The notes under the pieces were generated by a model. That model made no database searches and had not been told where the DNA came from. It saw nothing but the letters and a program-made list of their open reading frames with translations. The position numbers were made by a program, and so were the translations under genes. Positions 1 through 7,746 of a stretch of 64,000 nucleotides of DNA are shown here, piece after piece; the stretch's first letter is position 1; each line of letters opens with the position of its first letter. Source of the DNA: Micromonospora violae (GTDB lineage: Bacteria > Actinomycetota > Actinomycetes > Mycobacteriales > Micromonosporaceae); the NCBI RefSeq assembly GCF_004217135.1, contig NZ_SHKK01000001.1:5208001-5272000 (forward strand), written 5' to 3'.

Positions 1-365
1 GTGACCTGCCCGCCGCGCTGGCGGCCGTGCACCAGGTGCACCAGGTGCCGCACCGGGCCGAGTTGGCGGTCGCCGCCGTGGTGATCGTGCTGGTGCTGCT
101 CGGCGACGTACGGCAGGCGATCGGCTTCTCCAGCTGCACGGTGCTCGTCTACTACGCGATCACCAACGCGGCGGCGCTCACCCTGGGCCGGGACCCGGAC
201 CGGCGGTTGCCGGTCCAGGTCCTCGCCGGCCTCGGGCTCTTCGGTTGTCTGCTGCTGGCGGTCAACCTGCCGTTGGGCAGCGTCCTCGCGGGCTTCGGCG
301 TGCTCGCCGTCGGTGCCGCCGTGTTCGGGTTACGGCGGGTCGCCGGCGGCCCAGTCAGCGACTGA
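1..365 (+). CDS. APC-family amino acid permease, C-terminal fragment
   Basis: The frame is open from the window edge (first full codon at base 3) to TGA at 363-365, so the start lies outside the window. The visible 120 residues hold about four hydrophobic segments. The stretch DLPAALAAVH...VPHRAEL followed by IGFSSCTVLVYYAITNAAAL matches the late transmembrane part of amino acid-polyamine-organocation permeases, in which periplasmic and cytoplasmic loops alternate with short helices. Its role would be proton- or exchange-driven uptake of an amino acid at the membrane; the substrate cannot be told from this piece. It converges on the ABC permease gene and overlaps its 3' end by 11 bases, so no terminator fits between them. 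Confidence 0.75.
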   Translation, partial: DLPAALAAVHQVHQVPHRAELAVAAVVIVLVLLGDVRQAIGFSSCTVLVYYAITNAAALTLGRDPDRRLPVQVLAGLGLFGCLLLAVNLPLGSVLAGFGVLAVGAAVFGLRRVAGGPVSD

Positions 366-1140
366 GTCGCTGGTAGCGGCGTACGGCCAGCGGGGCGAAC
401 GTCGCGATCAACAGCACCGGCCACAGCACCGCCAACAGCATCGCGTGCTCCGCCGGCCAGGAGTCGCCACCCAGGCCCGGGTTGCCGAACAGTTCGCGGA
501 TCGCCGCGACGGTGGCCGACAACGGGTTCCACTCGGAGATCGTCCCGATGACCGACGGCATCAGCTCGGGTGACACGAAGACGTTGGAGATCGCGGTGAA
601 CGGGAACGCCGCCGGGAAGACGATCACACCGACCGTGTCCGGGTTGCGGACCAGCAACGCCAGGTAGATCCCGACCCAGGTGATGGCGATTCGCAGCAGC
701 AGGAGGAGCCCGACGGCGAGCAACGCCTTGCCGACCCCTTGTCGCCACTGCCACCCGACGAGCAGCCCACAGATCAACAGGGTGGACATCTCCAGCAGTC
801 CGCGCAGCAGGTCGGCGGCGCTGCGACCGGTCATCAGGGCGGACCGCGCCATCGGCATCGACCGGAACCGGTCGACCACACCCCGGCTGAGGTCCAGCGC
901 CACACCGGTCGCGGTGGCCCCCAGCCCGTACAGCATGGTCATCACGAAGACCCCGGGCAGCAGGAATTCGCGGTAGTCGCCACCACCGGACACCTGCATG
1001 CCGCTGCCGAACACGTACCCGAAGACCAGCACGAACATGATCGGCAGCGAGAAGTAGAGGATCAGCTCCTCCGGCGCGCGGACCACGTGGGTCATGTTCC
1101 GCCTGGTCATCGTCCAGCCGTCAGCGATCGCAGTGCTCAT
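355..1140 (-). CDS. ABC-2 type exporter permease (DrrB-like)
   Basis: This 261-residue membrane protein has about six hydrophobic segments and the DrrB/NodJ-type layout: a short cytoplasmic N-terminus (MSTAIADGWTMTRRNMTHVV), the first membrane helix LILYFSLPIMFVLVFGYVF, and a late conserved region around NPLSATVAAIRELFGNP. It forms the membrane pore for the ATPase encoded just upstream. I chose the ATG at 1140 because its start overlaps the ATPase stop in an ATGA junction, the usual sign of translational coupling; the frame is open further upstream but that part is a shadow of the ATPase gene. The family exports drugs such as daunorubicin, lipids or peptides. The substrate here is unknown. 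Confidence 0.88.
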   Translation of the reverse strand: MSTAIADGWTMTRRNMTHVVRAPEELILYFSLPIMFVLVFGYVFGSGMQVSGGGDYREFLLPGVFVMTMLYGLGATATGVALDLSRGVVDRFRSMPMARSALMTGRSAADLLRGLLEMSTLLICGLLVGWQWRQGVGKALLAVGLLLLLRIAITWVGIYLALLVRNPDTVGVIVFPAAFPFTAISNVFVSPELMPSVIGTISEWNPLSATVAAIRELFGNPGLGGDSWPAEHAMLLAVLWPVLLIATFAPLAVRRYQRLSR

Positions 1141-2126
1141 GCCACATCCGCCTTTCGCGCGGCGGCGACAAGCTCGCCGGCCTCGTCGGGCCGGTGCCCG
1201 GTCAGGTGCAGAAACGCCTCGTCCAGGGTGGCCCGCCGCAGGCTGATGTCCTCGACCGCGATGGTGGCGTCGTCGAGCGCGCGTACGACGTCGACCAGGC
1301 CGGCGACGCGATCGACCACCGGCACGCTGAGCCGTCGGACCTCCGCGTCGAGTTCGGGCTCCGCGCCGCAGACCGACGCGACGAGCCGGGCGGCACGACT
1401 CAGCTCGGCCGCCTCGCGGACCACCACCTCGACCCGGTCGCCGCCGGTCATCGACTTCAACTGGTCGGGCGAGCCCTCCGCCACCACCCGGCCGGCGTCG
1501 ATCACCGAGATCCGGTCGGCGAGCTGATCGGCCTCCTCCAGGTACTGCGTGGTGAGCAGCACCGTGGTCCCGTCCGCGACGAGACCACGAACCAGATCCC
1601 ACACCTGGTTGCGACTGCGCGGGTCCAGGCCGGTCGTCGGCTCGTCCAGGAAGAGGACGCGCGGCGTACGGATCAGGCTGGCGGCGAGGTCCAGTCGGCG
1701 GCGCATGCCGCCGGAGTACTCACCGGCGGACCGGCTCGCCGCCTCGTCGAGCCCGAACCGTTCCAGCAGTTCACCGGCGCGGCGACGGGCCTCCCGTGGG
1801 CCGAGCCGGAACAGCCGGCCGAACAGCTCCAGGTTCTGCCGCCCGCTGAGGATCTCGTCGACGGCGGCGTACTGCCCGGTCAGCCCGATCCGGGCGCGCA
1901 CCTCGTCCGGCCGGCGCCGCACGTCGTACCCGGCCACGGTCGCCCGTCCCGTGTCGAAGCGCAGCAGCGTGGTCAGGATCCGTACCGCCGTCGTCTTGCC
2001 CGCGCCGTTCGGACCCAGCAGGCCGTGGACGGTGCCGGCCGGCACGGTCAGGTCGAATGTGTCGAGCGCGCGGGTGGGGCCGTACCGCTTGCCCAGCCCC
2101 TCGGCGACCACCTCGAATGTTGTCAT
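1137..2126 (-). CDS. ABC exporter ATP-binding protein (DrrA-like)
   Basis: A 329-residue ABC ATPase. The Walker A motif GPNGAGKT lies at residues 38-45, the signature YSGGM at about 137-141, and Walker B RVLFLDEP at about 156-163, followed by TTGLDP. The C-terminal 100 residues carry the extra domain of DrrA-type ATPases, including a segment starting RATLDEAFLHLTG that is typical of daunorubicin-resistance ATPases. It should power export through the coupled permease. The gene lies 30 bases downstream of the SARP-type regulator and on the same strand, so the three genes probably form one transcript and the regulator may control the exporter. Confidence 0.92.
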   Translation of the reverse strand: MTTFEVVAEGLGKRYGPTRALDTFDLTVPAGTVHGLLGPNGAGKTTAVRILTTLLRFDTGRATVAGYDVRRRPDEVRARIGLTGQYAAVDEILSGRQNLELFGRLFRLGPREARRRAGELLERFGLDEAASRSAGEYSGGMRRRLDLAASLIRTPRVLFLDEPTTGLDPRSRNQVWDLVRGLVADGTTVLLTTQYLEEADQLADRISVIDAGRVVAEGSPDQLKSMTGGDRVEVVVREAAELSRAARLVASVCGAEPELDAEVRRLSVPVVDRVAGLVDVVRALDDATIAVEDISLRRATLDEAFLHLTGHRPDEAGELVAAARKADVA

Positions 2127-2156
2127 GCCCCCACGGTGCGGTCGGGCGCTGACGGA

Positions 2157-5000
2157 TCACGCACCGTCCGCTGACGGCGGCGCACCGGCCTTCTCCGCCT
2201 CGGTGATCTCCTTCAGGGTGAGAGCGATCTCCGCGCGGGTGGCCTCGCCGACGTACCAGCCGGTGAGTCCGCTGGTCAACGCCTCCTCGCAGAACCGTCT
2301 CGCGGCGGCCAGGTCCCCGCGTACCCGGGCCACCTGGGCGAGGCCGAGCCGGGCGCTGGCCACGAACTCGGGCGCGCCGCCGCGCTGCGCGAGGAGCAGC
2401 GCGGCGGCGAAGTCGTCGTGCGCCGCCGCGAGGTCACCGGCGCGCAGCCTTATCTCGCCCCGGGTACGAAGCATGTCGGCCTGGTCGACGGCCGACCCGA
2501 GTGCCTCGACCAGTTCCATGGCCTGGTCCATGTGGACGCCCGCCGTCTGCGGGTCGCCCTGCCAGGCGGCCAGTTCGCCGAGCGCACCGAGTGTGATCAT
2601 GCTGCCCCACCGGTCGCCGGTGCTACGGAAGCCGTCGAGCGCGGTGGCGAGCATGGTCCCGGCCCGTTCCCACTCGCCGCGCCACATCAGTGCCGAGCCG
2701 ATGCCCATCGCGCCGAGCGCGTCGATCCACGCGTCCGGGCCGACGAGTCGGCGCAGCTCACCCATCAGCTCGTCGACGTCGGGCGCGCCGTCGGACGGCG
2801 GGCCGGTCGAGATCCCCGACAGGTACAGCAGGAACGGCTGTCGCGGTGGCCGGTCCAGGCTGTGGATCACGGACTGCTGTGTGCCGAGGGACGGCAGCTG
2901 CCCGGAGCCGCCGAGCGAGGCGTTGTAAACGCAGAGGGCGAACTCCTCGCTCAGCCCCGGCGGTGCTTCGGGGCCGAGCAGGTCGAGGACGTCGGCGGCG
3001 AGCCGCGCCCCCTCCCCGCGCATGCCGCGCAGCCACCAGTAGAACGACAGGGCCGCGACCATCCCGGCCGCGTCGGACGTGTCACCGGCGGCCGTGGCCC
3101 GGCGCAGCGCCGCGTGCAGGTTGTCCCGTTCCGCGTCGAGCAGTCGCAGCCAGTGCAGCTGTTCCGCGCACCGGAGGTGTTCGCTGGCGGTCCAGGCGAA
3201 CCCGAGGAAGTACGCGGTGTGCGCGCGGCGGAGCTGGTCGGCCTCGCCGGCCTCGGCGAGACGCTCGGCGCAGAAGGCCCGCACGGTCTCCAACATCCGG
3301 TATCGGCCGCCGGTCATCTCCACGAAGGACTTGTCGACCAGGCCGGTGAGGGCGTCGACGAACTCGGCGGTGGGCAGGTCGCAGACCTGCCCGGCGGCCT
3401 CCAGCGTGGCCCCACCGGCGAAGACGGTGAGCCGTCGGGCCACTCGCCGTTCGGCGTCGTCGAGCAGATCCCAACTCCACTCGACGACGGCCCGCAGCGT
3501 GCGGTGTCTCGGCGACACGGCCCGGTTGCCCGTCGACAGCAGCCGGAACCGGTCGTCGAGACGGGCGGCCACCTCGGCGACGGACAGCGCCCGCAGTCGG
3601 GCGGCGGCCAACTCGATCGCCAACGGCAGACCGTCGAGGCTGCGGCAGATCCGCAGCACCAACTCGACGTTGGCCGGCGTGACGGTGAAGTCGGGCGCGA
3701 CGTCGACGGCCCGTTGGACGAAGAGGCTGACCGCCGCGTAGTCGTCGGCGTTCCGCGCGGACGCACCGAGCGGGGGCAGGGTGAGCCCGGACAGCGGGCA
3801 CAGCGCCTCGCCGGCCAGCCCGAGTGGCTCCCGACTCGTGGCCAGCACGCGCAACGCCGGGCAGGCGCTCAGCAACCGGGCCGCAAGCCGGGCCGTGTCG
3901 ACGAGGACGTGTTCGCAGTTGTCGAGCACCAGCAGCAGTCGCCGCTCGGCGAGCGCCTCGACCAGCCGATCGGTGGTCTGCCGACCCGGCTCGGCGGGGG
4001 CCCGCAGGCCCGCGTCGCGCAGGCCGAGCGCGCTCAACACCGCCTGCGGTACGTCCGTACCGTCGGCCAGCCCGGCCAGCTCGACGAAGCGGACCTCGCC
4101 GTCGACTCGGCCGGCCGCCTCGATCGCCAGGCGCGTCTTACCCGCACCTCCGGGGCCGGTGAGGGTGACGAGCCGGCGCTCGCCCAGCAGGCTGCCGACA
4201 CGCGTCAGTTCCTCCTCCCGGCCGACGAACGTGGTGAGCTGGCTCGGCAGCGCCGGTTCGGCCGGCCCGCGTTCCGCGCCACGCAACAGCGCCAGGTGGA
4301 CCGCGGCCAGCTCCGCCGACGGGTCGACGCCAAGCTCCTCGGCCAACGTGTGTCGGGCATCCTCGAACTCGGCCAGCGCCTCGGCCGTCCGGTCCAGTGC
4401 CGCCAGGGCGCGCATGAGCTGGCCGCGTAGCCGCTCCCGCAGCGGGTGCGCGACGACCAACTCCCGTAGCTCCGCGACCAGCGCGGCGTGCGCGCCCAAC
4501 GCCAGATCCGCGTCGACCCGATCCTCGATGGCGGCCAACCGCAGCTCCTCCAGCCGGGCCGCCTGGGCGGACACACCGGTGGCATCGGCCAGGGCTGGAC
4601 CACGCCACAGCTCCAGCGCCTCGCGCAACACCGCCGCTGCCCGGGGCCAGTCGCCGCCGCCGAGCGCGCGGCGCCCGGCGTCGGCGAGCCGCTCAAACCG
4701 GTACGCGTCGACGTCGTCCGGATCAACCGCCAGGCGGTAGCCGGCCGGGTGGAGTTCGATCGGGTCGTGCTCGGCGGGCAGGGCCTGGCGCAGCCGCGAC
4801 ACCTGCGACTGGAGGGCGTTGGCCGCGCCCCGGGGCGGATGCTCCCCGTACAGGCCGTCGATCAGCCGCTCGGCGGAGACCACCCGGCCCGCGTCGAGCA
4901 GGAGCAGCGTCAGCAGGGCACGCAACCGCGGACCGCCGACGGGGACCTCTCGCCCGTCGGCCAGCACCACCTGGGTCGGACCCAGGATGCGGAAACGCAT
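2157..5000 (-). CDS. AfsR/SARP-family regulator with NB-ARC and TPR regions
   Basis: A 947-residue multidomain regulator. It begins with a winged-helix DNA-binding domain (MRFRILGPTQVVLADGREV) and a bacterial transcriptional activator domain (BTAD) to about residue 245. An NB-ARC ATPase follows, with Walker A GPGGAGKT near residue 282 and LLLVLDNCEHV further on. The C-terminal half is helical, with TPR-like repeats. I chose the ATG at 5000 because family members start with MRF-like residues directly before the DNA-binding domain; the upstream open frame adds 24 unconvincing residues. Such STAND proteins use ATP-driven oligomerisation to switch gene expression, often of secondary-metabolite or export genes. 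The DrrAB-like genes follow after 30 bases and are the most likely target. Confidence 0.88.
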   Translation of the reverse strand: MRFRILGPTQVVLADGREVPVGGPRLRALLTLLLLDAGRVVSAERLIDGLYGEHPPRGAANALQSQVSRLRQALPAEHDPIELHPAGYRLAVDPDDVDAYRFERLADAGRRALGGGDWPRAAAVLREALELWRGPALADATGVSAQAARLEELRLAAIEDRVDADLALGAHAALVAELRELVVAHPLRERLRGQLMRALAALDRTAEALAEFEDARHTLAEELGVDPSAELAAVHLALLRGAERGPAEPALPSQLTTFVGREEELTRVGSLLGERRLVTLTGPGGAGKTRLAIEAAGRVDGEVRFVELAGLADGTDVPQAVLSALGLRDAGLRAPAEPGRQTTDRLVEALAERRLLLVLDNCEHVLVDTARLAARLLSACPALRVLATSREPLGLAGEALCPLSGLTLPPLGASARNADDYAAVSLFVQRAVDVAPDFTVTPANVELVLRICRSLDGLPLAIELAAARLRALSVAEVAARLDDRFRLLSTGNRAVSPRHRTLRAVVEWSWDLLDDAERRVARRLTVFAGGATLEAAGQVCDLPTAEFVDALTGLVDKSFVEMTGGRYRMLETVRAFCAERLAEAGEADQLRRAHTAYFLGFAWTASEHLRCAEQLHWLRLLDAERDNLHAALRRATAAGDTSDAAGMVAALSFYWWLRGMRGEGARLAADVLDLLGPEAPPGLSEEFALCVYNASLGGSGQLPSLGTQQSVIHSLDRPPRQPFLLYLSGISTGPPSDGAPDVDELMGELRRLVGPDAWIDALGAMGIGSALMWRGEWERAGTMLATALDGFRSTGDRWGSMITLGALGELAAWQGDPQTAGVHMDQAMELVEALGSAVDQADMLRTRGEIRLRAGDLAAAHDDFAAALLLAQRGGAPEFVASARLGLAQVARVRGDLAAARRFCEEALTSGLTGWYVGEATRAEIALTLKEITEAEKAGAPPSADGA

Positions 5001-5068
5001 GGCACCGATTGTCGCCCACTGCCGGCCGGTCCCTGCGCACCGATCGGCCGACCTTCCGGGTCGGAGGG

Positions 5069-5590
5069 TCAACCGCTGAGCGCGCGGCGAAGGTCCTTCA
5101 TCAGCAGCAACAGGTGCATGGGATCGGTGGGGCTGGCCTCGAACTTCGCCAGCCCCTGGTAGAAGTCGCGGGCGGCTTCCGTCTCACAGTGAATGAGCAC
5201 CGCGCGTACGCCGATGACCTCGGAGGCGGCGGCGATCCGCCGCAGTGCGTCGACCACCAGGGCTCGGCCCAGCCCGACGCCCTGGGCGCTGCGGTCGACC
5301 CCGAGCCGAGTCAGGATCACCACCGGTTGGTGGTAGCGGCCCGCTCCCTGCTGCAAGCGGGGCGAGGCATCGGCGGGCGCGACACTGCCGGCAGCCAGGG
5401 CGTAGTACCCGGCCACTCGCTGATCGGGGTGCTCGTTGTCCCGCACCACGTACACCCGGGACAAGCCCGCCCGATGGGCTTGCAGGGCATGCTCGGCCAG
5501 CCACACCGACTGTGCGCGGGAGCCGCAGTCGAACCCGGTAACCGCGACTTCGGCCGACAGTGGCTCGACCAGGGAGAAGCGGGAACTCAC
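5069..5590 (-). CDS. GNAT acetyltransferase toxin (TacT-like)
   Basis: A 173-residue GNAT-fold protein with the acetyl-CoA pyrophosphate loop RSAQGVGLGRALV and a conserved downstream helix DALRRI. The N-terminal WLAEHA and RVYVV...VAGYYAL segments match the toxin branch of GNAT enzymes (TacT, AtaT, ItaT). These acetylate the amino acid on charged tRNAs and so stop translation. The gene starts inside the stop of the upstream DUF1778 antitoxin gene (ATGA overlap), the normal layout of the type II tacAT module. The family and its antitoxin partner are clear; which tRNA would be modified is not visible. Confidence 0.88.
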   Translation of the reverse strand: MSSRFSLVEPLSAEVAVTGFDCGSRAQSVWLAEHALQAHRAGLSRVYVVRDNEHPDQRVAGYYALAAGSVAPADASPRLQQGAGRYHQPVVILTRLGVDRSAQGVGLGRALVVDALRRIAAASEVIGVRAVLIHCETEAARDFYQGLAKFEASPTDPMHLLLLMKDLRRALSG

Positions 5591-5877
5591 CGTGGCGCAC
5601 CATCAGTCGGCGGGTCGAGCACCGTCGGACCGGTCAGCAACTCCCGCAGCCCGGCGACGTCCTGCGCCGGCCCCTGCAACGCCTCGTCGAAGACCCGCCA
5701 GGCGTCCTCGTTCAGCAGGAACGCCCGCCGGTCGGCGAGCACATCCGCCGCTGCTTCGGTCGCCGCCTTCAACACGAACGTCGACACGCTGTCGCCGGCC
5801 GCTTGACTGGCCGCCTCCAGCAACGCCTTCTGCTGCTCATCCACCCGCAGGTGCAGCCGCTCCGCCTTCGCGCTCAC
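5587..5877 (-). CDS. DUF1778 ribbon-helix-helix antitoxin (TacA-like)
   Basis: A 96-residue protein from a GTG start: VSAKAERLHLRVDEQQKALL is the ribbon-helix-helix DNA-binding segment, and SVSTFVLKAATEAAADVLADR is the DUF1778 helix. The C-terminal tail (residues about 60-96, with RRAFLLNEDAWRVFDEAL) is the part that normally wraps and blocks the GNAT toxin. I chose GTG 5877 over an upstream GTG at 6009 because the RHH strand must be N-terminal and the intervening 44 residues look non-coding. A 15-bp inverted repeat sits about 10 bases upstream of the start and is a plausible autoregulatory operator. Confidence 0.85.
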   Translation of the reverse strand: MSAKAERLHLRVDEQQKALLEAASQAAGDSVSTFVLKAATEAAADVLADRRAFLLNEDAWRVFDEALQGPAQDVAGLRELLTGPTVLDPPTDGAPR

Positions 5878-5886
5878 AGGCCAAGT

Positions 5887-5901
5887 GTACGCACAACGTA
5901 C
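5887..5901. promoter_or_regulatory. Inverted repeat, probable TA operator
   Basis: The sequence GTACG-CACAA-CGTAC is a perfect 5-bp inverted repeat with a 5-bp spacer, 10 bases upstream of the antitoxin GTG start. RHH antitoxins bind short palindromes that overlap their own promoter, so autorepression is the natural reading. That role is inferred from position and family. Confidence 0.5.
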
Positions 5902-5948
5902 GCCATCGCAAGGCTGGATCGGTCGGTGGTGATTGATACAGGCACAGC

Positions 5949-6055
5949 TCAACCCCACGACGCCTGCGTGGGCGCGCCGATGGCGTCGGCCAGGGCCGGG
6001 CCGCGCCACAGGTGCAGCGCCTCCGGCGGCACGGCCGCCACAGGGACCGTGGCGG
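5949..6055 (-). pseudogene. Decayed fragment of a SARP/BTAD regulator gene
   Basis: On the minus strand this short stretch reads PEALHLWRGPALADAIG before a stop at 5949-5951. It closely matches EALELWRGPALADATG of the BTAD domain in the intact regulator gene at 2157-5000 (coding bases near 4570-4640). No flanking regulator sequence or start codon remains. It is therefore a relic of a second BTAD gene, or of a duplication of the intact one, left at the edge of the toxin region. The adjacent frame that encodes the antitoxin is different, so this is not part of that gene. Confidence 0.6.
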
Positions 6056-6089
6056 GACGCCTCAAGTGTGTGGAAGGAGCAACGGCGAC

Positions 6090-6773
6090 CTATCCGTTCG
6101 TCGCCGGCCCAGAAGGCTCCTCCCGATCAAGCACCTGACCAAGATTCTTGATGTCAATCTGCAGCTCGCCTCCGTCGGGCACCTGAGCAACAGCGCTTGC
6201 CAGGCCGCCGTAGAAGCGCATTGCGCGCACCTCCGGCGCTGCCCGCAGATTCTCAATCACGAAATCTCCGCCCACCACGAAGGGAATAAGCGGAACGAGC
6301 CGCGTTCCCGGCTTCAAGGGACCGAAGATCCGCTGCCAGTTGTGCGCTATCGGGTAACCGGTCAACACATTGTAATCGGCGATCAGCGTGGTGGCCCACT
6401 CGTCAAAACCTTGAGCAAAGTTCTCGAACTCTCCGGTCTCCGGATTGAATCGCACGATCGAAGGTCCACGTATGCCAAACTGGCCACCGAAGATGTCGTC
6501 GGCGAAAAACGTGATCTCATCTGCGAGGCCGGCGAACGATGACTTCCACAGCCCTGGATCATTCCACTCTTCGATGTCCAGAACATGTGAGCCAGACCCA
6601 CCGAGCGGACGGAACAATAATGCCGACTCGAAGGCGAAGAAACCATTCCTCTCGACCAGCACGGCGTGTAATTCATCCCAGATTGCGCCGAGAGGGAGGG
6701 CCTCACGGCGCAGCACCGCGGACGACAGTGCCGCCGAACCCGCCGCGAGCAGCTTAGCGAGAGCGCCTTCCAC
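6090..6773 (-). CDS. SUKH-like immunity protein (SMI1/KNR4 group)
   Basis: A 227-residue, acidic, soluble protein. The middle contains LLFRPLG, FFADDIFGGQFGI, VVRFNPETGEFE-type and FDEWATTLIADYNVLTGYPIAHNW segments, the strand-helix pattern of SUKH-superfamily immunity proteins. The C-terminus ends in a short strand region, GGDFVIENLRAAPEVRAMRFYGGLA. Its ATG lies 20 bases inside the 3' end of the orphan toxin tip, as expected for a toxin-immunity pair. The likely role is to bind and neutralise the NucA/NucB-like nuclease tip. The SUKH assignment is by pattern only; a different small immunity family is possible. Confidence 0.6.
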   Translation of the reverse strand: MEGALAKLLAAGSAALSSAVLRREALPLGAIWDELHAVLVERNGFFAFESALLFRPLGGSGSHVLDIEEWNDPGLWKSSFAGLADEITFFADDIFGGQFGIRGPSIVRFNPETGEFENFAQGFDEWATTLIADYNVLTGYPIAHNWQRIFGPLKPGTRLVPLIPFVVGGDFVIENLRAAPEVRAMRFYGGLASAVAQVPDGGELQIDIKNLGQVLDREEPSGPATNG

Positions 6774-7200
6774 GCGGTGTCACCCCTATCAGATCCAGGT
6801 TCTCGATACGAAGGATGAAGGTACCACCGTCGGGAACATCCTTGACCTGCGCCTTTATTACCGAGCCTGCACCCCGGTTATCTCGCGGGTTGATGTACTT
6901 GACGTGGGCTCCTGTTCCACCCTCTACTGTCATTGCTGGCGGCAACTCATCCCGGTCGAACCCAGTCTGCGTAGGAATGCCGCGAAGCGAATCTCTCCGA
7001 CGGCTCTCCGCGCCGGCACGGTCGACCGTCAATTTCGCACCGTTCAACCCCTGCTCATGGGCATGGATCGCGAAGTCTGGGTGCTCGACCGCATCGACCT
7101 CAGCTGCGATCGGGCGAGGGCTGGAGCAGGAACAGGAGTTGCCGTTGGCGTCCAGACCGCCACCGCAGTTGTGCACGAGTAGCGGCTCGTTGTCCGGCAT
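6754..7200 (-). CDS. Orphan polymorphic-toxin tip, NucA/NucB-type DNase
   Basis: A displaced toxin C-terminus. Reading begins MPDNEPLLVHNCGG; LVHN is the hallmark end of a HINT/pretoxin domain. In-frame codons upstream still read SHTYYV before a stop at 7222-7224, equivalent to IHTYYV in the intact RHS protein. After the HINT remnant comes a domain with GFDRDELPPAMTVEGG, HVKYINPRDNRGAGS and a final strand region GGTFILRIENLDLI, the conserved core of NucA/NucB secreted deoxyribonucleases. There is no convincing ribosome site before the ATG, so it is probably silent unless recombined onto the RHS gene. The SUKH-like gene overlaps its 3' end by 20 bases. Confidence 0.75.
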   Translation of the reverse strand: MPDNEPLLVHNCGGGLDANGNSCSCSSPRPIAAEVDAVEHPDFAIHAHEQGLNGAKLTVDRAGAESRRRDSLRGIPTQTGFDRDELPPAMTVEGGTGAHVKYINPRDNRGAGSVIKAQVKDVPDGGTFILRIENLDLIGVTPRGRRSR

Positions 7201-7315
7201 GACGTAGTACGTGTGGGATTTTCACCCCGTCACGCAGTGCGACTTAGGTGTTCATGGCGTTTCACCTGGCCTTACGCGTGTGGTACCAACTCGCCGCATC
7301 GATATCTATCGGTGT

Positions 7316-7338
7316 TGACGGCGACGGTGACGGCAACC
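7316..7338. repeat. Direct repeat, left copy, flanking a coding remnant
   Basis: This 23-bp stretch ending GACGGCAACC matches 7546-7568 at 21 of 23 positions. Weaker similarity, including ATCGAT and ATCGG words, extends about 25 bases further left in both copies. The pair brackets the short high-GC remnant at 7387-7509. Confidence 0.5.
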
Positions 7339-7386
7339 TGGGGAGACGTCCACGCCCTTGAGCGATCAGGGCATCGATGGGTGGCG

Positions 7387-7509
7387 TTATCCGAGGTAGG
7401 GGGTGTCGCGGTGCTCGGCGTGGTGGTGGAGGCGGAGTCGGACGGTGTCGTGGATGGGGATGTGGTCGAACTCGGTGGGGTGGATGAAGCGGACCTCGGT
7501 GGACTCGTC
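7387..7509 (-). pseudogene. C-terminal coding remnant of unknown family
   Basis: About 40 residues ending DTVRLRLHHHAEHRDTPYLG before a stop at 7387. The region is distinctly GC-rich and codon-biased compared with its flanks, which suggests a real but truncated gene end. The open frame continues to 7713, but the upstream residues (MMMAVRMILAVVVV...) are low quality and lie beyond the right direct repeat. I do not recognise the family; a transposase, recombinase or another displaced toxin end are all possible. Confidence 0.4.
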
Positions 7510-7545
7510 GCTTCTATCGATCCATCGGCATGTTACATGTGTTCT

Positions 7546-7568
7546 TGACGGCAACGGAGACGGCAACC
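7546..7568. repeat. Direct repeat, right copy
   Basis: Second copy of the 23-bp repeat at 7316-7338, 230 bases away and in the same orientation, with two substitutions. It marks the right border of the remnant segment between the orphan toxin tip and the Imm21-like gene. Confidence 0.5.
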
Positions 7569-7746
7569 CAGGCGAACACCTATGCCCCGTAGCGCACAGC
7601 GCGAACCTTTCGCTCACTCCTCGCAATCGCCTGCTGCAGCGAGAAGTAGCGGTACCAATAAACTGATCCATGACAACAACAACGGCCAGGATCATCCTCA
7701 CTGCCATCATCATGACGTCGGCGGTATCGCGTAAGCATTCGTGCGA

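Noticed and set aside
7213..7548. 111-codon plus-strand ORF over the repeat-bracketed region
   Set aside because: Codon bias and GC-rich coding quality favour the minus strand over 7387-7509; the plus frame includes both repeats and looks random.
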